DNA of 64,000 nucleotides from Blautia schinkii DSM 10518 (lineage in GTDB: Bacteria > Bacillota > Clostridia > Lachnospirales > Lachnospiraceae): positions 248,001 through 312,000 of the forward strand of contig JNKJ01000003.1 of assembly GCA_000702025.1 (NCBI GenBank). Reading direction: 5' to 3'. The notes under the pieces are model-generated. The model did no database searches and was not told the origin of the DNA. It was given only the letters and a program-made list of their open reading frames with translations. Position numbers and translations under genes: made by a program. This document shows, piece by piece, positions 28,714-37,400 of this stretch; positions within the stretch are counted from its first letter, which is position 1, and the number at the start of each line of letters is the position of its first letter.

Positions 28714-30306
28714 TTATTTCACCTGACTGATCATCAGCATACCAAATTTTTCTGATGACTCAGAAGCAGGAAGTATTCCGGCAACCTTACCGCCCGATAC
28801 GATTGCAATCCTGTCGCAGGTCTGTCTCAGCTCTTCCAGCTCAGAAGAGATAACGACTACCGTAGCGCCGTTTTCCCGGTTATATTTCTTGATTGCCTCC
28901 AGTACCAGACTCTTCGCGCCAACATCAATACCACGGGTAGGCTCAGATACAAACAAGAGCTTCGGTTCCATGGCAAAAGCTTTCGCCAGACAGATTTTCT
29001 GCTGGTTACCGCCCGAAAGCTCTCTTGCCTTCTGCTTGGAGCTTGTACATTTGATCATAAAGCTTTTTATGTAATTCTCTGTGACTTCATGGATTGCTTT
29101 TTCGTCTCTCCACTTGATCAGGCCGCCCAGATAATTTTTCAGATATTTATTCTGTACCTGCATAGCCGGGAATGCGATATTCCACTCCAAAGTCTCATCA
29201 AGGAGCAGGCCCACACTTCTTCTGTCCTCAGAAACAAAGGCAATGGACGAATCCAGGCACTTCCGCGGACTGTTCAGCGGGATTTCCTGTCCGTTAAAGG
29301 TCACGGTTCCGCCTGCATCATACAGTCCCATAATGCCGTTGGGAATGCCGAGCTTACCCTGTCCCGCCAGGCCGCCGATACCGAGGATTTCGCCCTCTTT
29401 GATATCCAGGTCAACATTACGCACTGTCTCACCGGGCATATCCACCCACAGTTTGCGAACCGACATGATATTAGGCGCATCCGTTTTTATTCTTGCATCT
29501 TTATTTGCAGCGGCAGAACCCACGTCACGGCCAACCATCCATTTGGTGATTTCCTCCACATTGGTTTCTTTAGAATCTACATCTTTGACAACATAACCGT
29601 CGCGCATGACAAGAACACGGTTGCAGACAGATAAAATTTCATGTAAACGATGCGTGATAAATATAACAGAAATACCTTTTGCCGACATATTGCGGATAGA
29701 TTCCAGCAAGGCGTCCGCTTCTTTTTCTGTTAAAACCGCTGTCGGCTCATCCAGGATCAACAGCTTCAAATTTTCTTTACTAAGCTCTCTTGCGATTTCA
29801 GTAAACTGCTTATGCCCTACAGGCATGTTGTTGATGGACATATCCGCGTCAATCTGAAAGCCCATCTTATCGATCGCCTCTGCCGCTGTCTCACTCATCT
29901 GACCGCGGTTCAGCGTATCCAAACGGTCTCCGAACACCTCAGAAAGTACGTTTTTCTTTTTCTGCTCTCTGTTGAGCACAATATTCTCTGTTGCAGTAAA
30001 ACCGGGAATCAGCGAGAATTCCTGGTGAACCATGCCGACACCTGCCGCCAGTGCATCAAAAGGCGTATTAAACTGTACCTTCTCTCCGTTGATCAGGATA
30101 TCACCTTCATACCCTCCGGTCTCTCTGATCACATCCATACCAAAAAGTATCTTCATCAGGGTACTTTTACCCGCGCCATTCTCACCAACAAGGCCAAGGA
30201 CTTCTCCCTCTTCCAGCTTGAAATTGATATCTGACAGTACCTGATTTTCGAAGAAACTTTTTTTAACGTTTTTCATCTCCAATAACGGAGCTTCGTTATT
30301 CTTCAT
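28714..30306 (-). CDS. Sugar/nucleoside-type ABC ATPase with two nucleotide-binding domains
   Basis: This 530-residue RbsA-like tandem ATPase has a first domain with Walker A GENGAGKSTLMKILFG and Walker B KLLILDEPTAVL. The second domain is degenerate at Walker A (GIGGLAGQGKLGI) but has a good signature, ELSGGNQQKICLAKAF, and LLFVSEPTRGID. This asymmetry, with one weak site, is normal in the family. It drives the two permeases downstream. A long palindromic hairpin separates it from the binding-protein gene. Confidence 0.93.
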   Translation of the reverse strand: MKNNEAPLLEMKNVKKSFFENQVLSDINFKLEEGEVLGLVGENGAGKSTLMKILFGMDVIRETGGYEGDILINGEKVQFNTPFDALAAGVGMVHQEFSLIPGFTATENIVLNREQKKKNVLSEVFGDRLDTLNRGQMSETAAEAIDKMGFQIDADMSINNMPVGHKQFTEIARELSKENLKLLILDEPTAVLTEKEADALLESIRNMSAKGISVIFITHRLHEILSVCNRVLVMRDGYVVKDVDSKETNVEEITKWMVGRDVGSAAANKDARIKTDAPNIMSVRKLWVDMPGETVRNVDLDIKEGEILGIGGLAGQGKLGIPNGIMGLYDAGGTVTFNGQEIPLNSPRKCLDSSIAFVSEDRRSVGLLLDETLEWNIAFPAMQVQNKYLKNYLGGLIKWRDEKAIHEVTENYIKSFMIKCTSSKQKARELSGGNQQKICLAKAFAMEPKLLFVSEPTRGIDVGAKSLVLEAIKKYNRENGATVVVISSELEELRQTCDRIAIVSGGKVAGILPASESSEKFGMLMISQVK

Positions 30307-30370
30307 AATTTTTCATTCCTTGTCCAAGAATCTATTTTTAGCGTAAAACCTAAACATATCCGAAAAGAAC

Positions 30371-30392
30371 GGGGAGGAAAATTTTCCTCCCC
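30371..30392 (-). terminator. Perfect 22-bp palindrome between binding protein and ATPase genes
   Basis: GGGGAGGAAAA (30371-30381) is followed at once by its exact complement to 30392. The RNA would form a hairpin after the DUF3798 gene. There is no strong T-run after it, so partial termination or 3'-end protection is more likely than full termination. Confidence 0.65.
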
Positions 30393-30426
30393 ATTCAACT
30401 TGAATCATTACGAAACCGTGAACAGC

Positions 30427-31632
30427 TTATTTGATGGTGAAGTACTTTTCAGGAACTTCAACATCTGTAGAACCCATGAAATGTCCTGGATCACCCATAA
30501 TATAGGTATCCTGGTAAATCAGGAATGTGTTGTCGGCTTTTACACCGGTCTCAGCGTTTGTATAGTTGGAACCATTCCAGTTTGCTTCGCCTGAGAATAC
30601 GGTATATGCTTCAGATACATCATCGATCTCGTCAATCTCGCTCTCGCCGTTGAGAACGTTCATAGCATGCTGTGCAAGACCTGCAGATGTAACGTATCCG
30701 TAGGAGTATGCCCATGTGCCGAAGTGGTCAGCGCCGCCTTTTTCACAGATAGTCTGCTCTACTTTTGCAAGGATTTTGGAGAAATCGCCTGCTTCTTCAG
30801 TAAGGTCGATTCCTAATGCTCCCGGGTAGCCCATCAGCGGAGACGGAAGATCGGCTTCAATAAAATATCCGCCGTACTCAAGAAGCTGTTTCAGCAACGG
30901 CTCTGTATGAGCGTCGTTGGTACAGAAGTAAGCAGCCTTCTCTCCGTATTTCTCAACCCATTCCGGAACTTTTTCAAGAATGTAAGCCTGTGCGCCTGCA
31001 ACACCAACGTCAGATGTTGGGTCCGGAGCGGTCTCAAGTACGAATTTCATACCGAATTCTTCACATGCAGCTTTCATGATAGCTACACGACGGCTCATGG
31101 TCTCATAAGCCATATGTCTCGGGAAAGAAATATGTACAAATGTATCACATCCCAGCTCGTGAGCTGTTCTGATGATCAGATATCCACGTGCAACGAAGTC
31201 GTTGTTTACAACCAAGTCAGCAGCGCTTCCGATCTCCGGAAGGTCCTCATGGGACTCGCCTGCGATACAAAGGATGTCAGGACGTCTTTCTTTGATCTGA
31301 CGGAAAGCTTCTGTTGTTCCAGGAACTGCCTGGTTAACGATGATTGCTTTCATATCAGGATCGTCAGACAGGTTAACGATTGTCTGGATTGTTGTTTCAA
31401 GCTCTTCTGTAAAGTTGTCTGGATAGATAGCGAGCTTAACCATATCTTCTCCGTACATTTTCTGGAATTCCTCCGCACCGCGGCGGTCATCCTCTGACTG
31501 AGAAACAGAACCGGTTACGATACCAATCTTGTAGTCTGCTTCCTCAGCTTCCGCTTTTACGCTTACGCTCGGCACTACTAACATAGAGAATGCCATAGCA
31601 AAGCTTAAGAGTGTTGCGATTACCTTCTTCAT
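30427..31632 (-). CDS. DUF3798 family periplasmic-binding-like protein
   Basis: This 401-residue secreted protein has a signal peptide (KKVIATLLSFAMAFSMLVVPSVSVKAEAEE) without a lipobox cysteine. It then has a type 1 periplasmic-binding fold (DYKIGIVTGSVSQSEDDRRGAEEFQ, AIIVNQAVPGTTEAFRQI, YFCTNDAHTEPLLKQLLEYGG). It matches the DUF3798 family. It is the first gene of an ABC operon with a two-domain ATPase, two permeases and a DUF6672-like protein. The substrate is not known from family or context. The promoter carries a dyad distinct from the LacI-type palindromes. Confidence 0.88.
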   Translation of the reverse strand: MKKVIATLLSFAMAFSMLVVPSVSVKAEAEEADYKIGIVTGSVSQSEDDRRGAEEFQKMYGEDMVKLAIYPDNFTEELETTIQTIVNLSDDPDMKAIIVNQAVPGTTEAFRQIKERRPDILCIAGESHEDLPEIGSAADLVVNNDFVARGYLIIRTAHELGCDTFVHISFPRHMAYETMSRRVAIMKAACEEFGMKFVLETAPDPTSDVGVAGAQAYILEKVPEWVEKYGEKAAYFCTNDAHTEPLLKQLLEYGGYFIEADLPSPLMGYPGALGIDLTEEAGDFSKILAKVEQTICEKGGADHFGTWAYSYGYVTSAGLAQHAMNVLNGESEIDEIDDVSEAYTVFSGEANWNGSNYTNAETGVKADNTFLIYQDTYIMGDPGHFMGSTDVEVPEKYFTIK

Positions 31633-31694
31633 TGTTCTCCTCCAATTTTTTAATAAAATTAGAAATTGCTTTCACACAATTCCCCGTCTCTTTG

Positions 31695-31723
31695 ATAATA
31701 CATTACTTTAACGTATTAGTCAA
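31695..31723 (-). promoter_or_regulatory. Promoter of the DUF3798 transporter operon with dyad
   Basis: On the minus strand TTGACT (31723-31718), a 17-base spacer and TATTAT (31700-31695) form a strong promoter, 63 bases before the start. TAATAC (31696-31701) and GTATTA (31713-31718) make an inverted repeat with an 11-base spacer across it. This is a likely operator for an unidentified regulator. The rest of 31633-31960 (about 330 bases) shows no gene or other structure I can support. Confidence 0.65.
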
Positions 31724-31960
31724 TAGTGAATGCACAAAATCAAATACATTTTCTGCGTTTTTTTGTATAAATCAACAAAATACAACAGGAAAACACTTTG
31801 ATTTCTTTAGGATTTTTGTACAATTTTCGGCTGCAATCTCCGGTTTTTGTGGCAGTTTTTGTGGCAGTTTCTGTGACTTTTCCACAATGCTTCCGGCCGC
31901 CTTTACACAGCTCTTTACGATTGCCCCGTGCCGCCCGGCAGTGCTCTGCGTCAGGCACAC

Positions 31961-32185
31961 TCAGCCCTTTAATCTGCAGATCATATCCCACAATGCTTCC
32001 GCAGAATTGAAGTTCGCGGGGATGATCTCCGCAGGTGTCAGCGTCACCTCGAATGCATCGTTAATCTCGCTGATAATGGATAAAATACTAAAAGAACTTA
32101 AGATTTTATCATCTACCAATGCCTTTTCCGTTTCAAAGTCCACATCCGGACAGATTTCCTCTAAAATTTCCATTAATTCTTCCAT
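31961..32185 (-). CDS. Acyl/peptidyl carrier protein (DltC-like)
   Basis: This 74-residue acidic four-helix carrier protein would carry a phosphopantetheine arm. The attachment region reads DDKILSSFSILSIISEIND. Carrier proteins normally have Asp-Ser before a hydrophobic residue, but here the Asp is replaced by Ser (S-S-F), so modification should be verified. It follows an amino-acid adenylation gene and, upstream, SGNH and MBOAT genes, the complete dlt-type set. No good ribosome site lies directly before the ATG. A hairpin carrying GGAGG is about 50 bases upstream. Confidence 0.82.
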   Translation of the reverse strand: MEELMEILEEICPDVDFETEKALVDDKILSSFSILSIISEINDAFEVTLTPAEIIPANFNSAEALWDMICRLKG

Positions 32186-32196
32186 TTGTTCTATTC

Positions 32197-32246
32197 GCTA
32201 TTCAGTCTCTACACGGCTGCCGCTTCGCGGTACCCTCCTGAATAGC
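32197..32246 (-). other. Intercistronic stem-loop before the carrier protein gene
   Basis: GCTATTCAG (32197-32205) and CTGAATAGC (32238-32246) are perfect 9-bp complements around a 32-base loop. The loop includes a GGAGG sequence in the minus-strand RNA. The carrier gene starts 12 bases after the stem, with no other evident ribosome site. The structure may process, stabilise or gate translation. This is inference. Confidence 0.5.
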
Positions 32247-32308
32247 TGCCTCCCTTCTTTTCTTTGTTTTCTCTGCCTTCTGCAGGTTCCGTATTTCTTA
32301 CAGATTCT

Positions 32309-33826
32309 CTATTTCTTATAGGTTCTATAATTTTCCTGCAAAGCCTTTTTATCAATCTTGCCGTTTTTCGTGACAGGCATGGTCTCCACCTGCCGGAATA
32401 CGTTGGGAATCATATATTCCGGCAAAAGCCTGCCAAGCTCTGCACATATCTGCTTTCTATTCAAATTACCCTGATAACAGCAAACGATTTTATTTCTCTC
32501 CTGGTCAAAGAAGCAGGTTCCCCGCACAAGCCCTTCTACTTTTTCCAATGCACATTCTATCTCCCCAAGTTCAATGCGGTGCCCCATGTGCTTGATCTGG
32601 GAATCTTTTCTGGATGCAAAGCAAAGCTCTCCCCGGCTATTGTATATTCCCAAATCCCCTGTGCGGTAGATCAGCTCCATATGGCTTAAATTCAGAGGAT
32701 TCTGCACAAAGGCCTTCTGTGTCTGTTCCGGGGAATTATAGTACCCCAGTGCCAGTGCGGTGCCGGATACACAGATTTCACCTTTTTGCTCCGGCTGCGT
32801 CACCTCACGGCCATCCTCATCCAGCAGAAATACCCGTTCATTTGGAAATGCTCTGCCTATGGGCAGCATCTCTCCCGGAGAAAATTCCCGGTCCAGGATG
32901 TAATAGGTACAATTGCAGGTGATCTCCGTAGGCCCATACAGATTCACAAACATGGCCTCCGGAAGGTATTTCCTCCAGTAATTCAGATGGCGGATAGGCA
33001 TTGTCTCCCCGGAAAACATGACTCTCTTCAAAGAAGCCGGAACCTTATAGGAGAGGCCGTTCAACGTGGACACAATGCAAAGAGCAGATACTGCCCAGGT
33101 CAGATTTGTCACCCCTCTCTCCTCCAGAAAATCGAGGAGCAGCATAGGGAAAGAAAACAATGTCTTTGGTATGATCTGCACCGTGGCCCCGGTTTTGAGC
33201 CCCGCATATATATCCTTCACGGAAACATCGAAGTCCCACGGAGCCTGGTTCCCGATCACGTCCCCGCTGTCAATCCCGAATATATCCGTAAAGCACTCCA
33301 TAAAATCAATGACAGACCTGTGGCTTACCACCACCCCTTTGGGAACCCCCGTAGAGCCGGAGGTGAACAGCACATAGAGCGGATCCATATCACACTGGGC
33401 ATCCCGGATTGCTTTCAAGCCTTTCTCATCAGCCTCTCCCTGCAACAGCTCGTCAGGGGTGATGAGACTGCCCGTGAAATGAAGGCTCCGGGCAATTTCC
33501 ATATTTTCGGAAGAGACAATCATCCGGTGTGCCTGCAGGGTATCTAAAATCTGCTCCAGACGGCGGACCGGATGAGTGCCATCCAGCATCACATAAAAGC
33601 CTCCTGCATATACGATACCCATCATAATCTTTATGGTCTGCACGCCCTTTTCCATCAGTACCGGAACCGGCCTTCTGATAACGCCATGCTCCAAAAGCCT
33701 GGAACCAATCACCTGCGCATCTTGTTTCAAAACAGAAAACGTGCACTCCTGTTCTTCATCGGCAAAAGCCGTCTTGTCCGGGAATCTCTCCGCACTGTTT
33801 TCCAAATATTCTAATATAGATTTCAT
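32309..33826 (-). CDS. Amino-acid adenylation enzyme (DltA-like)
   Basis: This 505-residue AMP-forming ligase has the stand-alone adenylation architecture of DltA or a NRPS A domain: VLFTSGSTGVPKGVVVSHRS, NLYGPTEITCNCTYY, YRTGDLGIYNSRGELCF and the C-terminal lysine loop VTKNGKIDKKAL. It would activate a small amino acid as adenylate and load the downstream carrier protein. In the specificity region the sequence is NLTWAVSALCIVS, which keeps a Cys near the position that reads D-alanine in DltA but differs from the usual STPSF-type segment. D-alanine is therefore likely, not certain. It is third in an MBOAT, SGNH, ligase, carrier operon. Confidence 0.85.
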   Translation of the reverse strand: MKSILEYLENSAERFPDKTAFADEEQECTFSVLKQDAQVIGSRLLEHGVIRRPVPVLMEKGVQTIKIMMGIVYAGGFYVMLDGTHPVRRLEQILDTLQAHRMIVSSENMEIARSLHFTGSLITPDELLQGEADEKGLKAIRDAQCDMDPLYVLFTSGSTGVPKGVVVSHRSVIDFMECFTDIFGIDSGDVIGNQAPWDFDVSVKDIYAGLKTGATVQIIPKTLFSFPMLLLDFLEERGVTNLTWAVSALCIVSTLNGLSYKVPASLKRVMFSGETMPIRHLNYWRKYLPEAMFVNLYGPTEITCNCTYYILDREFSPGEMLPIGRAFPNERVFLLDEDGREVTQPEQKGEICVSGTALALGYYNSPEQTQKAFVQNPLNLSHMELIYRTGDLGIYNSRGELCFASRKDSQIKHMGHRIELGEIECALEKVEGLVRGTCFFDQERNKIVCCYQGNLNRKQICAELGRLLPEYMIPNVFRQVETMPVTKNGKIDKKALQENYRTYKK

Positions 33827-33884
33827 AATTCTCGTTACTCCTTTGCCGCCTTAAATGCTGTCTGTGATCTGCCGCAAGCATTCC

Positions 33885-33981
33885 GCTGCGGCCTTATCCC
33901 GCTGCTCCGTAATGGCTTGCGCGCTGCCTTGCGATGCGGCTCTATCCCGCTGCCTCCGTAGTAGCCTGCGCGCTGCCTTGT
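33885..33981. repeat. Tandem duplication of the 3' end of the SGNH gene
   Basis: Two adjacent units of about 48 bases (33885-33932 and 33933-33981) share long identical blocks (CTATCCCGCTGC-like and GCGCGCTGCCTTG). The second unit contains the last codons of the SGNH gene (coding for TQGSAQATTEAAG). The first lies just beyond its stop. Slippage at the gene end is the simplest origin. It may produce variable C-termini. Confidence 0.7.
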
Positions 33982-34979
33982 GTACTTTCGGATGCCGGGA
34001 ACTCATAGGTATTATCCAGTACCTGCGCCAATATTTTCGAAAACTCCCGCGCAGCATCCCCGTTCAGATGTCCGTCATAATCCGTATATGCACTCAGCTC
34101 ATGCGTGAATATCGGGAAATACTGGTTGCTGTTAAAATTGATATACCGCACGTCATTTTCTTTGAAAAATTCTCCGAAATACTGATATGCTTTCCCAAAG
34201 GATTCCCCATAAGCGGAAAGAGATACACCCGGGATAGGCGTGACAAGCGCCACAAACTCAATACCCTTTTCCTTACACAAATCCACCAGCATTTTGAGAT
34301 ATTCCATATTCCGTTGGACCACATCCTCCTCACTAAATTCCGTGATCCCGGTCATAGCAAGCCCCGAGACATCCACAGAATACCTCTCGATAAACCCGCT
34401 CTCATGATACTCTTGGGAGTCAGATTTCAAGTCGTCAATACCGAAATCCTTATTCCATTTCGTTTTAAATGTATCCCCCAGGTTTTCCAATTCGTAACTG
34501 ATGGGATATTCATACCACGGAAAGAGCATGGTTCGGAAATTACAGTTTCTGATAGAGTCCCAGAAGTAGGACAATTTTGTATAAGACAAAGGAAACTCAT
34601 GATAAAACAGCAGATAATTGTTCCCCTCTTCCTTTTCCGAGGTGAAGTATCCCGGTGAAATCTCATAAACGATACGTGATGGCTTGTACCCTTTTTCCAA
34701 AATCAATTGAGAAATATAATAGGCATCTTCACTGTATTGTCCTCCCACGCAGAGATTATGGCCGGTCCTGCCGCTCACCTCTTCCATTGCCTTGGGATCA
34801 ATGCCCATTTTACCGTGGGAGGTGCCCATATAAATGTCGTCAAACTGTCTTGTGGTCACTGCGTGGATATCATTTCTTGTAAAGGTACATGGATATAAAA
34901 GAAAATCCAATAACAAAAAGACTGCGATTACTGCTGCCAGGACGCAGACAGCCCTGATATTTCGTTTAAAATTGTGCAT
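33942..34979 (-). CDS. SGNH/DltD-like membrane-anchored hydrolase
   Basis: This protein of about 345 residues has one N-terminal transmembrane helix (AVCVLAAVIAVFLLLDFLLYP) and an extracytoplasmic SGNH-type domain. The putative nucleophile Ser lies in IYMGTSHGKMGID and the Asp-His pair in YTDYDGHLNGDAA near the C-terminus. It is the functional counterpart of DltD in this dlt-like set. ATG 34979 (MHNFKRN) is preferred over an in-frame upstream codon at 35012, which would extend further into the MBOAT gene. The last 15 residues are Ser/Thr/Ala/Gln rich and come from a duplicated segment. Confidence 0.82.
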   Translation of the reverse strand: MHNFKRNIRAVCVLAAVIAVFLLLDFLLYPCTFTRNDIHAVTTRQFDDIYMGTSHGKMGIDPKAMEEVSGRTGHNLCVGGQYSEDAYYISQLILEKGYKPSRIVYEISPGYFTSEKEEGNNYLLFYHEFPLSYTKLSYFWDSIRNCNFRTMLFPWYEYPISYELENLGDTFKTKWNKDFGIDDLKSDSQEYHESGFIERYSVDVSGLAMTGITEFSEEDVVQRNMEYLKMLVDLCKEKGIEFVALVTPIPGVSLSAYGESFGKAYQYFGEFFKENDVRYINFNSNQYFPIFTHELSAYTDYDGHLNGDAAREFSKILAQVLDNTYEFPASESTQGSAQATTEAAG

Positions 34980-36486
34980 AGATAAAACCTCGCGGAGCCG
35001 CCGTGGACCCAAACATCCCGATCATGACAAGCAAAAGTATATAGATACAGACCGTAACAGGCAGGGGAAGGCGCGCCAGACTTTCCCGGATATGATATCC
35101 CTTTTCCTGGAAAGCTCCCACCGTGACCATCACAATACAACCCACAGCAATGATCAGAATCGCCCATGGCACAAAAGCAGTGCCGCCGCTCCCCGCCGAA
35201 ATCTCCAATATCTGTGCCGGAGCAAAATGAGTGAACGCCTGCCGGATCATATAAAAGCCCTGCCCCAAAGTATCGGAACGGTCAAAAAACCATCTTAAGT
35301 TTACAAGAATAAAGGTCCTGACTATGGCAAAGACATGATACCATGCCTCATCCCCCTTGATGTGGAGCGCGGTCCTCCACTTACGGTAGGTTCCGCCCAT
35401 CAACTCACTGAACGCAATGATACCGCCGTTTAAAAGACCATACATCACATATTTCCAGCTTGCTCCGTGCCAGATACCCACCAGAAAAAACACGATCAGG
35501 TCCGCAAGCGCGATAGGCACAATCCGCCCGTTCTTCCTCCCGAATTTCTTTTTGGACCATTTGGCAAATTTCATCATCCACTTGGAAAGGGATACGGGAT
35601 AAAACACATAATTCATCATCCACTCCCCAAGAGTGATATGCCACCGTTTCCAGAAATCCGCCATGGAAGTGGCAAAATAGGGTCTTTGGAAGTTTTCGTC
35701 CAGTTGGATGCCGAACAGGTTTCCGATTCCGATCACCACATCCATTGCTCCCGAAAAATCCGCATAGAGCTGGATTCCGTAAAAAACCAGGCCAAACAAC
35801 GCAATTCCGTTAAATCTGTCAAGGTCGCCCCAGATGGCATCCGCAAACACGCCGGCCCAGTCCGCAATGATCATCTTTTTCGCATAACCCCAGATGATAC
35901 GCTGCAGACCAAATGAGATATTATGTAATTGGAATGTATGCGGCTGGTAAAGCTGCGCCGCAAGTCTTTCATATCTCCCGATCGGCCCCTGAAGAAGCTG
36001 GGGAAAAAACGAGACAAAGAGCGCATATTTAAAAATATTGCGCTCCGCCTCAATTCGTTTCCAATATACATCCATTAAATATCCTGTGGACTGAAAGGTA
36101 AAAAATGAGATGCCGAGTGGGAAAAGAATTTCCAGTCCTTTCATATCCAAATGGAATAAAAGATTAATATTCTCCACGAAAAATCCGGTATACTTTACGA
36201 GTCCCAGCATACCGAGATTCATAAGTATTCCCACCACCAAAAGCCGTTTCTGTACTTTCACGGACGCTTCCTTTGCCCGCAGCTTTTCAATCCCAAGGGC
36301 AAAGCCATAGGTCACTAAAGTGGAAAACAGGATGAACAGAACATATTTTGCATTGCCGGAAAGGTAATATAAATAACTGAAGATCAGCAGGATCACCCAC
36401 TTTATCTTCTGTGGCACCAGATAATAAAGTATCACAGCCGCCAGCACAAACAATAAAAATGCATTTGAAACAAGGGACATTCCCAT
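34966..36486 (-). CDS. MBOAT family O-acyltransferase (DltB/AlgI-like)
   Basis: This 506-residue polytopic membrane O-acyltransferase has about 11 hydrophobic segments and the MBOAT signature with invariant H340 in VGIWHGASWKYVMYG. RWHITLGEW (H283) and FWKRWHI are also typical. In dlt systems this subunit passes the activated acyl group from the carrier protein across the membrane. It overlaps the SGNH gene and starts 20 bases after a secreted transglutaminase-like gene, so that surface protein is probably in the same operon. The acceptor polymer (teichoic acid or another wall glycan) is unknown. Confidence 0.9.
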   Translation of the reverse strand: MGMSLVSNAFLLFVLAAVILYYLVPQKIKWVILLIFSYLYYLSGNAKYVLFILFSTLVTYGFALGIEKLRAKEASVKVQKRLLVVGILMNLGMLGLVKYTGFFVENINLLFHLDMKGLEILFPLGISFFTFQSTGYLMDVYWKRIEAERNIFKYALFVSFFPQLLQGPIGRYERLAAQLYQPHTFQLHNISFGLQRIIWGYAKKMIIADWAGVFADAIWGDLDRFNGIALFGLVFYGIQLYADFSGAMDVVIGIGNLFGIQLDENFQRPYFATSMADFWKRWHITLGEWMMNYVFYPVSLSKWMMKFAKWSKKKFGRKNGRIVPIALADLIVFFLVGIWHGASWKYVMYGLLNGGIIAFSELMGGTYRKWRTALHIKGDEAWYHVFAIVRTFILVNLRWFFDRSDTLGQGFYMIRQAFTHFAPAQILEISAGSGGTAFVPWAILIIAVGCIVMVTVGAFQEKGYHIRESLARLPLPVTVCIYILLLVMIGMFGSTAAPRGFIYAQF

Positions 36487-36506
36487 ACCTCCAGGCTGAA
36501 CTGTTA

Positions 36507-37223
36507 CTATTTGAGTTCTTTTTTCTTACTGTTAAAGTACCGATATGTATTCTTGGTTCCGTAGGTGAATTTATATCCTGACTTCATCCCCTTCAGAATC
36601 TTTTTCTGATAGCAATCTCCCGAGAAGTTAGGGTCATACACATAGGTCGTCTTGCCAGATTTTATGGTCGTCCATGCATGAGGGCTGTAAACGGTAATCT
36701 TGCCGTTCGCGTCCTTGGCTGTAGGCACGTAACCCTGGACAAATTTTGCATTATAGCCCAACGCTTTTGCCATCCAGTAGAAGGTGGCAGCCTGCACATT
36801 ACAGTCTCCGCGGTTCCGTTCAAAGCCATACGTGCCGAAATAAGTCTCCTTTGTCTGACCGGCAGGCGCTTTTGTGCTGTTGGTATAGTATTTCAGGTTG
36901 GCCGACCACTGGAAAGCCTTCCATAAAATCTGTGAATTTGAGTATTTCCCATAATAAGGATTCAGGCGGATTCCAGCCAGTCCCTGCACCTTGCTTACCT
37001 TGGTCAATACCCCAGCTTTGCTGATCTTGTAATATTTGTTTTTGATTTTATAGCCGAACTTTCCTTTGACCAGCTTACCGGAATTGTCGTAGTAATACTG
37101 CTTATTGTTTTTTGTGACTATCTGATTTTTATAGGATGCCGCTGATACGGAGGATGAAAAGCACACAGCCGCCAGCATACCCAGAAGCACCGCCACTAGT
37201 ATTTTCCGATTGATTTTCTTCAT
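36507..37223 (-). CDS. Secreted transglutaminase-like protein
   Basis: This protein of about 238 residues has a signal peptide (ILVAVLLGMLAAVCFSSSVSAAS), two short YG-rich wall-binding repeats (KQYYYDNSGKLVKGK, NKYYKISKAGVLTK) and a transglutaminase-like domain. The catalytic triad is Cys (RGDCNVQAATFYWMAKALGY), His (SPHAWTTI) and Asp (YVYDPNFSG). The ATG at 37223 is favoured because GAGGGG is 8 bases upstream. The ATG at 37229 is too close to it. It lies directly before the dlt-like genes, which links it to wall modification. Crosslinking, proteolysis or amidase activity are all possible. Confidence 0.83.
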   Translation of the reverse strand: MKKINRKILVAVLLGMLAAVCFSSSVSAASYKNQIVTKNNKQYYYDNSGKLVKGKFGYKIKNKYYKISKAGVLTKVSKVQGLAGIRLNPYYGKYSNSQILWKAFQWSANLKYYTNSTKAPAGQTKETYFGTYGFERNRGDCNVQAATFYWMAKALGYNAKFVQGYVPTAKDANGKITVYSPHAWTTIKSGKTTYVYDPNFSGDCYQKKILKGMKSGYKFTYGTKNTYRYFNSKKKELK

Positions 37224-37253
37224 GATCATTACCCCTCAGTGTTTTATTAATTA

Positions 37254-37289
37254 GTCCTAGTACAGTGAATACTAAGTAACTGTCACATT
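37254..37289 (-). repeat. 36-bp promoter-region repeat, left copy
   Basis: On the minus strand these 36 bases contain CAGTTACTTAGTATTCACTG and end in TGTACTAGGAC. An inverted copy lies at 39140-39175 on the plus strand, matching at 31 of 36 positions without gaps. The left copy ends 31 bases before the transglutaminase-like start and may be its promoter (GTGACA, 18-base spacer, TACTAG). Confidence 0.65.
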
Positions 37290-37400
37290 GACTTATTATT
37301 TACTGCACTGATATTTAAAACCTTTATACAAATAAACAGGTTCCCTTGCCTAAATGAACCAGCTTACTTGCACAGTTATACAGACATGTCCGGTCTGTAT

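Noticed and set aside
31740-31991. 83-codon minus-strand frame downstream of the carrier protein
   Set aside because: It overlaps the 3' end of the carrier gene in another frame, has no ribosome site and its composition is unlike the neighbours.
33066-33547. Plus-strand frames across the adenylation gene
   Set aside because: They are antisense to a gene with clear motifs, with no ribosome sites or homology signals. The same holds for the other long opposite-strand frames under the glycosidase, transporter and UroD genes.
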